Assembly: GCA_049322335.1 (NCBI GenBank)
Contig: JBMORL010000036.1
Location: 1-64,000 of the forward strand
DNA: 64,000 nt
Source of the DNA: JBMORL01 sp049322335
GTDB lineage: Bacteria > Bacteroidota > Bacteroidia > Flavobacteriales_D > UBA2798
Direction: 5' to 3'
Shown here: piece after piece, positions 51,938 through 60,161 of the stretch
Layout of the letters: each line of letters starts with the position of its first letter
How positions within the stretch are numbered: position 1 is the stretch's first letter
Notes under the pieces: model-generated
The model's database searches: none
Told to the model about the DNA's origin: nothing
The model's input: only the letters and a program-made list of their open reading frames with translations
Program-made: the position numbers and the translations under genes

Positions 51938-52951
51938 TTAAGTATTGTTTTTGGCCTTGCTGAGTGTAAAGGAAAAAACGGAACCTACTCCTTCAGTGCT
52001 CATTACACTGATGGTTTGCCCGTGAGCTTCCACAATATGTTTTACAATAGAAAGTCCGAGCCCGCTTCCCCCGGCATCCCGCGAGCGGCTTTTATCTACG
52101 CGATAGAACCGTTCGAACAGGCGTGGTAAATGTTTTTTATCAATACCGATTCCGTTATCGGTTACTTCCACCATCACATGATGATCGGTTTCACGGATTT
52201 TTATTCTTGTTTCGCCATTATCTTTTCCGTATTTGATGGAATTAACTATAAGGTTAGTGATCACCTGGCGAATCCGGAATCGATCGCCCGAAACGATAAT
52301 GGGTTTTTCATTCTCGCGGGCAGAGAGTTTTATATTCCTGGTATTGGCTCTCATTTCCATAACATCACACACATCTTTCGACAGCGCCACGATATCAAAA
52401 TTCTCAATTTCCAGCACGAGTTGCCCGGTTTCGAATTGCGTAATGGTTTGAAGGTCTTCAATAATCGTGATCATTCGCTCCACACTTTTTTCCGCGCGTT
52501 CAAGAAATTTGCGATTCACATTCGGGTCTTCCAGTCCCCCATCCAGCAATGTGGAAATGTATCCCTGGATATTGAACACCGGGGTTTTTAATTCGTGTGA
52601 AACATTTCCGATATATTCCTTACGGTAGGTTTCCAGTTTTTTGAGATGTTCAATTTCTTTTTTGCGTTCAGCTATCAGCAGGCTGAGATGTTTTTCGATG
52701 GAATGCAATGTATCGTGTATAAATTTTTCCTGTGGCGACAATACTTCGGATATCTGTTCGGAAAGAGCCCGTTGCATGGATTTTTGTTTGCGGATAATAA
52801 CAATATGAATCAGCAGGTAGCTCACTAAAAAAACCAGTGAAAATAAAAGCGCAAGAAAAGTAATTCCGGGATATTCTGCCGACAGCAATAAGGCAGCGAT
52901 AAGGGCAGTGGCAGCTGCTATGGCCGAAATAATGAGGTTCCTGATATCCAT
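51938..52951 (-). CDS. Sensor histidine kinase, PhoR-like without sensory loop
   Basis: A 337-residue kinase with two closely spaced N-terminal helices (about 5-25 and 31-54), leaving practically no periplasmic domain. A HisKA domain has the phosphoacceptor His119 in GNVSHELKTPVFN, and HATPase motifs are N (NLIVNSIKYGKDN), G1 (VTDNGIGID), F (LFERFYRVDKSRS) and G2 (AGGSGLGLSIVK). The type matches PhoR. It lies just outside the phosphate genes and is a likely partner of the PhoB-like regulator at 56247, but it is transcribed with the M43 protease. Its promoter overlaps the Pit operon terminator. Confidence 0.85.
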   Translation of the reverse strand: MDIRNLIISAIAAATALIAALLLSAEYPGITFLALLFSLVFLVSYLLIHIVIIRKQKSMQRALSEQISEVLSPQEKFIHDTLHSIEKHLSLLIAERKKEIEHLKKLETYRKEYIGNVSHELKTPVFNIQGYISTLLDGGLEDPNVNRKFLERAEKSVERMITIIEDLQTITQFETGQLVLEIENFDIVALSKDVCDVMEMRANTRNIKLSARENEKPIIVSGDRFRIRQVITNLIVNSIKYGKDNGETRIKIRETDHHVMVEVTDNGIGIDKKHLPRLFERFYRVDKSRSRDAGGSGLGLSIVKHIVEAHGQTISVMSTEGVGSVFSFTLSKAKNNT

Positions 52952-52956
52952 CCTTA

Positions 52957-52964
52957 CAAAAATA
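52957..52964 (-). promoter_or_regulatory. Sensor kinase promoter, 5 nt before ATG (leaderless)
   Basis: TATTTTTG on the minus strand, perfect TAnnTTTG, ends 5 nt before the ATG at 52951 and lies in the T-rich tail of the terminator at 52966-52998. Confidence 0.55.
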
Positions 52965-52965
52965 C

Positions 52966-52998
52966 AAAAACCACCGTGCCAAAAGCAGGGTGGTTTTT
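52966..52998 (-). terminator. Terminator of the DUF47-Pit operon
   Basis: AAAAACCACC (52966-52975) pairs with GGTGGTTTTT (52989-52998), 45 nt after the Pit stop codon. On the minus strand the stem is followed by TTTTTGTATTTTTG. Confidence 0.8.
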
Positions 52999-53042
52999 AA
53001 CTCCTTAAGACCCGGTAGCATAAAAGCTACAGCGGCAAGTAT

Positions 53043-54179
53043 TTATTTGATAAGGGTAAGTACGTAATAGGTAAGCGCAGCTACAGCAGCAGACACGGGA
53101 ATAGTAAGTATCCACGCCCAGATGATGTTGATGGTAACGCCCCATCTCACTGCACTTAACCGTTTGGTCATTCCTACACCTATGATTGATCCTGAAATGG
53201 TGTGTGTGGTACTTACCGGCACACCCAGTCCCTGTGAAACACCAAATAACGTAACTGCACCGGCAGTTTCTGCGGCCACCCCTTCGAGTGGTGTTACTTT
53301 GGTGATCTTATTTCCCATGGTTTTAACAATCTTCCATCCACCCATCATGGTTCCCAATGCAATGGCTGCATAACAGGAAAGAGGAAGCCAGTCGGGAATG
53401 GTTTTAATTTTTTCTTTGAGTTTATGGCCGGTTTGTTTTTCGTATTCTTTTTTGTAATCGGCATATTCTTTTCCTGCGGGCAATTCTATTTTGGCTTTGG
53501 TTTCGGCATCTTCATATTTAAACGTCACTTTTGCCCAGCTTTCGTTTTTATATTGGGGATTGGCTGTTACAAAAACGATCATGGCAGCTGCGATGATACC
53601 CATTACTTTTTGAGAATCACTTCCACCGTGGCCGATACTGAAGGCGGCAGAAGAAACGAGCTGCAATCTTTTAAACCATCTTTCGGCACGTGAAGGATGT
53701 GCTTTTCGGGCAACATTTAAAATGATGACAGTAATGATATAAGCGATGATCATTCCGATAATAGGCGCCAGGAAAATAAAGAGGAAGGTATTGATTACGC
53801 TTTCATTATTTACCACCTCAAATCCACCGTGAGCAACAGCAGCACCGGCAAATCCGCCAATGAGTGTATGGGAGGAGCTGGAAGGAATTCCGTACCACCA
53901 GGTGAGAAGGTTCCAGAAAATAGCTGCGATCAAACCGGCAAAAATCACATCGAGATTGATGGCTTCGTTATGAACTGTTTTAGCTACTGTATCGGCCACT
54001 TTGAGGTCGAATATCCAAAAGGCCACAAAATTAAAAAAGGCAGCCCAGATTACGGCTTGTAACGGGGTGAGGACTTTAGTAGAAACCACCGTGGCAATTG
54101 AGTTGGCGGCATCGTGAAACCCGTTCACGATATCGAACACAATGGCGATGATGATGATGACAATGAGTAAGGTTAGCAT
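53043..54179 (-). CDS. Inorganic phosphate transporter, Pit family
   Basis: A low-affinity phosphate permease of 378 residues, driven by a proton or cation gradient. Two inverted signature repeats are present: GFHDAANSIATVVSTKVLTP near the N-terminus and GVPVSTTHTISGSIIGVG near the C-terminus, plus SSSHTLIGGFAGAA. About ten helices surround a hydrophilic loop of about 60 residues (about 215-275) rich in Lys and Glu. It follows the DUF47 gene by 11 nt, the usual Pit accessory arrangement. Confidence 0.94.
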   Translation of the reverse strand: MLTLLIVIIIIAIVFDIVNGFHDAANSIATVVSTKVLTPLQAVIWAAFFNFVAFWIFDLKVADTVAKTVHNEAINLDVIFAGLIAAIFWNLLTWWYGIPSSSSHTLIGGFAGAAVAHGGFEVVNNESVINTFLFIFLAPIIGMIIAYIITVIILNVARKAHPSRAERWFKRLQLVSSAAFSIGHGGSDSQKVMGIIAAAMIVFVTANPQYKNESWAKVTFKYEDAETKAKIELPAGKEYADYKKEYEKQTGHKLKEKIKTIPDWLPLSCYAAIALGTMMGGWKIVKTMGNKITKVTPLEGVAAETAGAVTLFGVSQGLGVPVSTTHTISGSIIGVGMTKRLSAVRWGVTINIIWAWILTIPVSAAVAALTYYVLTLIK

Positions 54180-54190
54180 TCAGAAGCGTA

Positions 54191-54832
54191 TTAGGCGTAT
54201 TTCACTAAAATGGTTTTCACAACGTTGGCAGCGTCTTCGCATTTATCGGTTGCTGTTTCGAGGCCGGAGAGAATTTCTTTGTATTTGATCAGGCGGATGG
54301 GGTCTTTTTCATTATCGAAAAGATTTCCGATGGCTGAATCAAAAATATCATCCGCGTGATTTTCGATACTGTTGATAAGCACGCATGCTTCGTTGATCAC
54401 GGCCCGGTTTTTCAGATTGCTTAATCCTTTTACTGCTTTTTCCAGTTCCACCACCGATTTTTCAATCAGCTCGGCCAGCTTTACGATCTCGTCTGTTATA
54501 ACATCAATATTATAAAGATCCATCCGCTTGGCAGACCCGTGGATAAAATCAAGAATATCATCCATAGCGGAAGTAAGCTGGTGAATATCTTCACGGTCGA
54601 ACGGAGTAATAAATGTTTTGCTCAGTTCATTGAAAATATCGTGCGTGATATTATCACCCGTGTGTTCGAGGTGTTCTATTTCACGAATCAGTTCTTTTCT
54701 TTTTTCGGCAGAAGACGTTTCTACCATTGTTACCAGTGTAGTAGCTCCTTTGTGAAGATTGGTTACCGCTTTATCAAAAAGATCATAGAATTTTTTCTCG
54801 CGCGGAATGAAGATTTTAAGTAGTCCTGCCAT
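54191..54832 (-). CDS. DUF47 (PhoU-like) Pit accessory protein
   Basis: A cytoplasmic helical protein of 213 residues of the DUF47/PhoU-like family, which occurs with Pit transporters and is thought to regulate them. EIEHLEHTGDNITHDIFNELSKTFITPFDREDIHQLTSAMDDILDFIHG is the family core, with the E/DxxxD metal-ligand pattern of PhoU-like bundles. It heads the operon with Pit and is preceded by a Pho-box-like direct repeat. Confidence 0.92.
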   Translation of the reverse strand: MAGLLKIFIPREKKFYDLFDKAVTNLHKGATTLVTMVETSSAEKRKELIREIEHLEHTGDNITHDIFNELSKTFITPFDREDIHQLTSAMDDILDFIHGSAKRMDLYNIDVITDEIVKLAELIEKSVVELEKAVKGLSNLKNRAVINEACVLINSIENHADDIFDSAIGNLFDNEKDPIRLIKYKEILSGLETATDKCEDAANVVKTILVKYA

Positions 54833-54869
54833 AATGATTAATTTATCTCGTTTTCAATTCAAATTTTAA

Positions 54870-54914
54870 TAAAAGTACTTCGGGTACACGGCTCCAATGT
54901 TAAGCCAATGTTAA
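54870..54914 (-). promoter_or_regulatory. Pho-box-like repeat and -7 element before DUF47-Pit
   Basis: On the minus strand TTAACATT-GGC-TTAACATT (54914-54896) forms a perfect 11-bp-period direct repeat. After 18 nt comes TACTTTTA (54877-54870), 7 of 8 to TAnnTTTG. The repeat overlaps the porin stop codon. The porin gene carries the same two perfect octamers. Confidence 0.65.
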
Positions 54915-56116
54915 AAGTTAAGCTGTGCCTGAAGTCTTAAGAGTTGCCCTTTCTGAAAATTGTCCTGTTTAGCGAAATCCTCGAACCTTCTTGCTGAGAT
55001 GGTATACATTGTTACCAGTTCAAAATATTTAGAGGGTTGCCATTCTATTCCGAATTCCACCTCATTAACTTTATAGCTTCTGGCATCTGTTTCATGTTTT
55101 TTTCCCCCATCGTAATAATGTCCACGGGCAAATGGAATAAAAGTTTGTTTTTTTACTTTTAAAAGATAGCTTAATGTGATGTATCCCCCTGTTAAATCCT
55201 GAACCTCAATGGAATCGGTTAATTTATTGAATTCCGGGCCTCTTCCTATGTTATATTCAGCCTGAATCCCAAAGGGCTTGGGATATACTACCAGGGAGAA
55301 TGCTGCTCTTTGATCAAGGTATTCTGAATTCAGATTCTTTTTTACACCGGACGAGGTACTTAACAAAACATAATTTCCGCTATAGCCCTGAATTCCCGGT
55401 TCAATAATCTGATTACCTAATTGAAAAGGATAGGAAAGTCTTGCTACTATATGTGGATCATCATTTTTCTCTGTTTGATTAGCTGTTTGTCCATTGTATA
55501 CTCCCAATCCAAATACTCCATAATCTCCCGATCCTTTCAGTCCGTCTCTGATCAGGTTTGAGAATAGTTCCCTGGTTTTTTTAGGTGCCCAGTAAAAGAA
55601 AACTCCAAGATCCCGTTCGTTGGATACTGCGCTGTTTAATGCATCATTACGATCCAGCGGAAGCCGGTTTTGACTCGATTGCATATTTTCGAATCCAAAA
55701 GGCACTTTACTTTGACCTAAGCGAAATCGAAATTCATTGTTTTTGTCCAATCCTATATCAACATATGCGTCCCTGAGTTGCACTATATGGCCTGTAGTAC
55801 CTGCCGAAGATGCAAAATCAGGCTGAACATAGAAATACACTTTTTCGGAAACCTGGCCCGAAAAAATAATACGCATTCGCCTGATGAAAAAACCACCATC
55901 ATCGCCCCACGATTTATCACATTGTTCACATTTCAAATCCGGGTTAGTTTCCAGTAAACGGTTATACCTTACCTGCATATAACCCCTGATTGAAACTTTG
56001 TCAAACCATTTTGAAACCGGCTTGGCTTCTGTTTTGGGTTTTGCAGTATCTGCCTGCGAAAAAACAACATTTACAAATAGTAAAGTTAATGTTGTAATAA
56101 TAGTTCTTTTGTTCAC
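54911..56116 (-). CDS. Phosphate-selective porin O/P family outer-membrane protein
   Basis: A 401-residue outer-membrane beta-barrel of the OprO/OprP family. It starts at GTG, has a signal peptide (1-20) and a VSIRGYMQVRYNRL opening strand, followed by the conserved GDDGGFFIRRMRIIFSGQVSEKVYFYVQPDFA region, VPFGFENMQSSQNRLPLDRNDALN and a terminal aromatic residue (LQAQLNF). The phosphate genes around it and the Pho-box repeat upstream support a role in phosphate or polyphosphate uptake. Confidence 0.9.
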   Translation of the reverse strand: MNKRTIITTLTLLFVNVVFSQADTAKPKTEAKPVSKWFDKVSIRGYMQVRYNRLLETNPDLKCEQCDKSWGDDGGFFIRRMRIIFSGQVSEKVYFYVQPDFASSAGTTGHIVQLRDAYVDIGLDKNNEFRFRLGQSKVPFGFENMQSSQNRLPLDRNDALNSAVSNERDLGVFFYWAPKKTRELFSNLIRDGLKGSGDYGVFGLGVYNGQTANQTEKNDDPHIVARLSYPFQLGNQIIEPGIQGYSGNYVLLSTSSGVKKNLNSEYLDQRAAFSLVVYPKPFGIQAEYNIGRGPEFNKLTDSIEVQDLTGGYITLSYLLKVKKQTFIPFARGHYYDGGKKHETDARSYKVNEVEFGIEWQPSKYFELVTMYTISARRFEDFAKQDNFQKGQLLRLQAQLNF

Positions 56117-56150
56117 TTAATGTTTATTTTTATCACAAATAAACTCGTCA

Positions 56151-56191
56151 GACATTAACTGAATACATCTTAAATGTTAAATTAATGTTAA
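56151..56191 (-). promoter_or_regulatory. Pho-box-like repeat before the porin gene
   Basis: TTAACATT-AAT-TTAACATT (minus strand, 56191-56173) is a perfect direct repeat, and an in-phase third half-site TTAATGTC lies at 56158-56151 (two further 11-bp steps). A weaker -7 candidate, TTTATTTG (56143-56136), follows. The distance from the box to the start codon (57 nt) is close to that of the DUF47 box (63 nt). Confidence 0.65.
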
Positions 56192-56246
56192 CAAAAAGAA
56201 GTTTTGTGCGGAAGTCCGATAAATGGTCAATAAATAAATAATGGAT

Positions 56247-56918
56247 TCAGAAATCGAAGCGGTAGCCGATTCCTTTTACGGTTTTGATATAGTCTTCACC
56301 GATTTTTTCACGGAGTTTACGAATATGCACATCAATAGTGCGGTCGCCAACAATCACATCTTCGCCCCACACACTTTCCAAAATAGATTCACGCTTAAAT
56401 ACTTTTCCGGGTTTGGAAAACAGCAGCGACAATAGCTCAAATTCTTTTCGTGGTAAAGTAATTTCTTTTCCGTCTTTTACAATAAGATAACGTTCGCGGT
56501 CAATTTTAATTCCTCCACGCTCTATGATCTGATCACTGCTATCATTTCCACCCATTCTGCGGGCAAGTGCTTTGATGCGGCTGATGAGCACTTTGGGTTT
56601 TATGGGTTTGGTGATATAATCATCAGCTCCCGATTCAAACCCGGCAATCTGCGAATAGTCTTCGCTGCGGGCCGTAAGAAATGCTATCAGTATATTTTTC
56701 AGGTCAGGGATTTCGCGGATGGCTGAACAGGTTTCTATTCCATCCATTTCCGGCATCATCACATCCAGCAATACCAGGTCGGGTTTATTTTTTCTGGCAG
56801 AAGCAATGGCATCTTTTCCGTTGCCCGCTGTAAATACGGTGTATCCTTCTTTTTCGAGATTATACGTTAAAAGGTCCAGAATATCCTGCTCATCATCTAC
56901 TATCAATATCTTCATCAT
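56247..56918 (-). CDS. PhoB-like response regulator
   Basis: An OmpR/PhoB-family regulator of 223 residues. The receiver has the acidic pair Asp8/Asp9, phosphoacceptor Asp52 in LVLLDVMMPEMDG, a Thr in AFLTAR and the conserved Lys in DYITKPIKP. The winged-helix DNA-binding domain has ITLPRKEFELLSLLFSKPGKVF and the recognition helix RTIDVHIRKLREKIG. Its gene is surrounded by phosphate genes, so it is the probable PhoB. A second, related regulator at 61890 has a near-identical recognition helix. Confidence 0.9.
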   Translation of the reverse strand: MMKILIVDDEQDILDLLTYNLEKEGYTVFTAGNGKDAIASARKNKPDLVLLDVMMPEMDGIETCSAIREIPDLKNILIAFLTARSEDYSQIAGFESGADDYITKPIKPKVLISRIKALARRMGGNDSSDQIIERGGIKIDRERYLIVKDGKEITLPRKEFELLSLLFSKPGKVFKRESILESVWGEDVIVGDRTIDVHIRKLREKIGEDYIKTVKGIGYRFDF

Positions 56919-56935
56919 ACTATAATTTTCGCATA

Positions 56936-56979
56936 CAAAGGTACGCAGAGAAAACGTGCATTTGTTAAATCAACGTTAA
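56936..56979 (-). promoter_or_regulatory. Pho-box-like repeat and -7 element before phoB-like gene
   Basis: TTAACGTT-GAT-TTAACAAA (minus strand, 56979-56961) is followed after 17 nt by the perfect -7 TACCTTTG (56943-56936), 17 nt before the ATG. It predicts autoregulation of the regulator. Confidence 0.55.
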
Positions 56980-57053
56980 GTCCTTTTACTTTTTATATAA
57001 TACCGTTCGGGGACGATATTCATTAATGTTTTTTTAACATGCCGCTCAGACGG

Positions 57054-57109
57054 TTAACACTTAGATAATACGGCAGTAACGGTTTGGTTACGGCAAGAAT
57101 GCAATTTTG
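57054..57109 (+). promoter_or_regulatory. Weak Pho-box-like array before the TonB receptor
   Basis: In-phase 11-bp steps carry TTAACACT (57054), ATAATACG (57065) and GTAACGGT (57076), then 18 nt to CAATTTTG (57102-57109; 7 of 8 to TAnnTTTG), 15 nt before the ATG. Only the first half-site is strong. An ATGTT/AACAT inverted repeat at 57026-57040 is also present in this 206-nt divergent region. Confidence 0.35.
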
Positions 57110-57124
57110 TATCAAAGTAAAAAA

Positions 57125-60013
57125 ATGAAAAAAATATTGTTTTCCGGTTTGCTGATGACGATTTGTCTTTTATCCATTGCACAGAAAAATGGAAAAATAA
57201 GCGGCCGGGTGATTGACGGAAGTAACGGAGATTTTCTGATAGGTGTGAATGTGTATATTCCCGATCTTTCAAAAGGAGCTTCTACCGACATGGACGGAAG
57301 GTATGAAATAAAAGACATCCCCCCGGGGAAATATACTGTTCGTTTTACTTATATCTCTTATAACGACAAATTTATTAATGACGTGCAGGTGGAAGAAGGA
57401 AAATCAACCCCTTTGGATGTAACCATGGAGGAAGTTTCACTTGTTCTTGATTCCAATGCTGTAGCTGTGCATGGTGTTTTGGAAAAAGATGATCCCATTT
57501 ATGAAATCATCGACCGCAAAAACAAAGTGGTTTCGAGTGATGGTATCACTTCCAACAGCATTAAAAAAACACCCGACAACAAAACTTCGGATGTATTGAA
57601 AAGAGTGAGTGGCGCCAGTGTGCAGGAAAATAAATTTGTGATCATACGCGGATTGAACGACCGGTATAATGCTGCATTCTTAAACGGCACACCTCTTCCC
57701 AGTTCCGAAAGCGACCGCAAAGCATTTGCTTTTGATATTTTTCCATCCAACATGCTGGATAATCTGGTTATCTATAAAACCGCAACACCCGATATGCCCG
57801 GTGATTTTGCAGGAGGCATTATCAATATCAATACCAAAAATATTCCTGAAGAAAAACAATTCACTTTGATGTTTTCTTCTTCCTATAACGGATATACAAC
57901 TTTTCAGAATTTTATCGGCTATAATTCAGGAAAAACCGACTGGCTGGGATTAGATGACGGATCACGACAACTTCCGGGAGAAATTCCGTCTACCGAAGCC
58001 TATAAACAAATTAACGTCAACAGCGAAAAAGCAGGTTATGCCGAAAAAATGATTTACGACTGGTCGCTAAACGGAAAAAGAGCACTTCCTTCCATGAACC
58101 TACAGATGACAGGCGCCAACCGTTTTAAGTTTTTCAAAAAAGACCTGGGCTGGATTGCCGGTATCACTTACCAGAATACGCCCAATACCACCTTCCAGGA
58201 AAGAGCCGAATACGATGATTTTGAAACAGGCTCCATACAAACCCTCAAATACAACGATACCGTATATAACCGCAACATCCTTTCTTCTGCATTACTGAAT
58301 TTTGCTTACAAACTGAATGATAAAAACCAGCTGAGCCTGAAAAATATTTTCAGTATCAATACCGACAGCCGCGTAATCATCCGTGATGGTGCCATTGCCT
58401 ACGATCAGCCGGAACCCTACTGGCAAAAATCATCGGTAAAATGGTTTACACAAAACCAGTTTTTTTCTTCGCAACTAAGCGGTGAACATTTGCTTTCGGA
58501 AAAAAGAAAAATACGCCTTGAATGGACCGGAGGATACAGCGTTATTTTCAGAGACGTTCCCGCATTACTCAGGAATGTATACGAACGGGATGCTACCGGA
58601 AAATATTATTGTGTGATCTCTGACCAGGCCAACCTGCTGGAAGGAGGAAATATGTTTTTTTCCGACTCGAAAGAAGATATCAAAAGCTTAAGTTACCACA
58701 TCGTTATGCCCTGGGAAATAAATAAAGAGAAAAAAATATCGAATGATATCAAAATAGGCGGATATCATCAGTTTCGCTTCCGGGATTTCAATGCGCGGAA
58801 TTTTAAACTTGGAAAATACAAACAAGGATCCACTGTAAAATTTGATGATGAATTACTTTATTTACCGCAGGATGAAATTTTCCAGGAGCAATACATGGGA
58901 CTGATGCCCGACAGTGCCTCTCCTTATAATGGTGGATTTAAATTAAACGAGATCACAAAAGTTTCCGACAGCTATAAAGCAGGATCGGATCTTCATGCCG
59001 CATTTGTAATGATGGATTCCAAAATCGGTAAAAGAAACCGCATCGTGTGGGGCGCAAGAGCAGAATCCTACAGGCAGGTTTTTTATTATATTGAAGAAGG
59101 CTCCAATATCGACAAATCTATCGATACAACCGTATTGGACATTTTGCCATCAGTGAATTATATTTTTTCTGCCACCGAAAAATCCAATTTGCGTATCAGT
59201 TATTACAGAACCGTTTCCCGTCCCGAATTCCGTGAGCTGGCACCCTTCCAGTTTTACAACTTTATCCAGCTCAGCATCTGGTCGGGCGATCCTCAGCTCA
59301 AAAGAGCATTGATCGACAATGCCGATATCCGCTTTGAATGGTTTCCCGGTGCAGCACAATTAATTTCAGTAACCGGTTTCTACAAAAAATTCCGCAACCC
59401 GGTAGAATCGGTTCAGCGAACAGCTGTTTCGGGAGGAAATGAATATTACTATACCAACATCACCGGTGCACAAAATTTTGGCGCTGAACTGGAGTACCGG
59501 TTGAAATTAAATTTCTTTACCAATAGCGATTCGCTTTATTATCTCTACGATTCATCTAAAATTGATTTTATTAATAACACTACTTTCTTCACCAATCTTT
59601 CCCTTATCAAATCGGTGGTGGATAATGAAAATGTGCTGGGCGCCACCGAACGCCCGCTGCAGGGACAATCTCCCTATATTATAAATGCAGGAATTTTTTA
59701 CCAGCACCCAAAATCTACTTTTGGTTTTGCGGTTTCCTATAATGTAGTAGGGCCAAGAATATTTGTAGTGGGAAATGTACAGGAGCCCGATGTGTGGGAA
59801 AAACAACGTCATGTAATCGATTTCCAGTTGTCGAAATCATTTTTCAAAAATTCGATGGAGATCAAATTCAATGTGCGTGATGCGCTGGCGCAACAGCAGG
59901 TGTTTTTCCAGGACCTGGACAAGGATAAAAAAGTGACCGAAGGAAAAGATGATGTGATCTGGAAAATTTATTATTCTCCCACCTATTCATTCAACCTCAC
60001 CTGGAAATTCTGA
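57125..60013 (+). CDS. TonB-dependent receptor with carboxypeptidase-regulatory-like domain
   Basis: An outer-membrane active-transport receptor of 962 residues from the ATG at 57125 (a TTG six codons earlier was rejected). It has a signal peptide (1-19), a CarboxypepD_reg-like domain (about 24-108), the plug with SDVLKRVSGASVQENKFVIIRGL, then NDRYNAAFLNGTPLP and the VIYKTATPDMPGDFAGGIININT segment, and a ~700-residue barrel. The plug type is distinct from SusC and FecA. It is divergent from the phoB-like gene and precedes a beta-helix T9SS gene, with which it probably forms an uptake pair. The ligand is unknown. Confidence 0.9.
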   Translation: MKKILFSGLLMTICLLSIAQKNGKISGRVIDGSNGDFLIGVNVYIPDLSKGASTDMDGRYEIKDIPPGKYTVRFTYISYNDKFINDVQVEEGKSTPLDVTMEEVSLVLDSNAVAVHGVLEKDDPIYEIIDRKNKVVSSDGITSNSIKKTPDNKTSDVLKRVSGASVQENKFVIIRGLNDRYNAAFLNGTPLPSSESDRKAFAFDIFPSNMLDNLVIYKTATPDMPGDFAGGIININTKNIPEEKQFTLMFSSSYNGYTTFQNFIGYNSGKTDWLGLDDGSRQLPGEIPSTEAYKQINVNSEKAGYAEKMIYDWSLNGKRALPSMNLQMTGANRFKFFKKDLGWIAGITYQNTPNTTFQERAEYDDFETGSIQTLKYNDTVYNRNILSSALLNFAYKLNDKNQLSLKNIFSINTDSRVIIRDGAIAYDQPEPYWQKSSVKWFTQNQFFSSQLSGEHLLSEKRKIRLEWTGGYSVIFRDVPALLRNVYERDATGKYYCVISDQANLLEGGNMFFSDSKEDIKSLSYHIVMPWEINKEKKISNDIKIGGYHQFRFRDFNARNFKLGKYKQGSTVKFDDELLYLPQDEIFQEQYMGLMPDSASPYNGGFKLNEITKVSDSYKAGSDLHAAFVMMDSKIGKRNRIVWGARAESYRQVFYYIEEGSNIDKSIDTTVLDILPSVNYIFSATEKSNLRISYYRTVSRPEFRELAPFQFYNFIQLSIWSGDPQLKRALIDNADIRFEWFPGAAQLISVTGFYKKFRNPVESVQRTAVSGGNEYYYTNITGAQNFGAELEYRLKLNFFTNSDSLYYLYDSSKIDFINNTTFFTNLSLIKSVVDNENVLGATERPLQGQSPYIINAGIFYQHPKSTFGFAVSYNVVGPRIFVVGNVQEPDVWEKQRHVIDFQLSKSFFKNSMEIKFNVRDALAQQQVFFQDLDKDKKVTEGKDDVIWKIYYSPTYSFNLTWKF

Positions 60014-60108
60014 AATAAACATTATTAATGAAATGTAAATTTCATTGGATAAATGTTGGCTTTCTGATAAGGCAGTTAAGGTAAATGTAAATTATGCATA
60101 ATAGGCAT

Positions 60109-60142
60109 TTAACATCACACTTCTTTTCTCCTTCTACTTTTG
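60109..60142 (+). promoter_or_regulatory. Half Pho box and -7 element before beta-helix T9SS gene
   Basis: TTAACATC (60109-60116) is followed after 18 nt by the perfect -7 TACTTTTG (60135-60142), 19 nt before the ATG. The distal half-site (ATAATAGG, 60098-60105) is poor. Box-to-promoter spacing equals that of DUF47. Confidence 0.5.
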
Positions 60143-60161
60143 TTTTATCAAATAAAAAACT

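Noticed and set aside
57034..57060. TTAACATG and TTAACACT as a Pho box for the TonB receptor
   Set aside because: The half-sites are 20 bp apart, not 11 or 22, so they do not form an in-phase repeat; only the second fits the array listed under 57054-57109.
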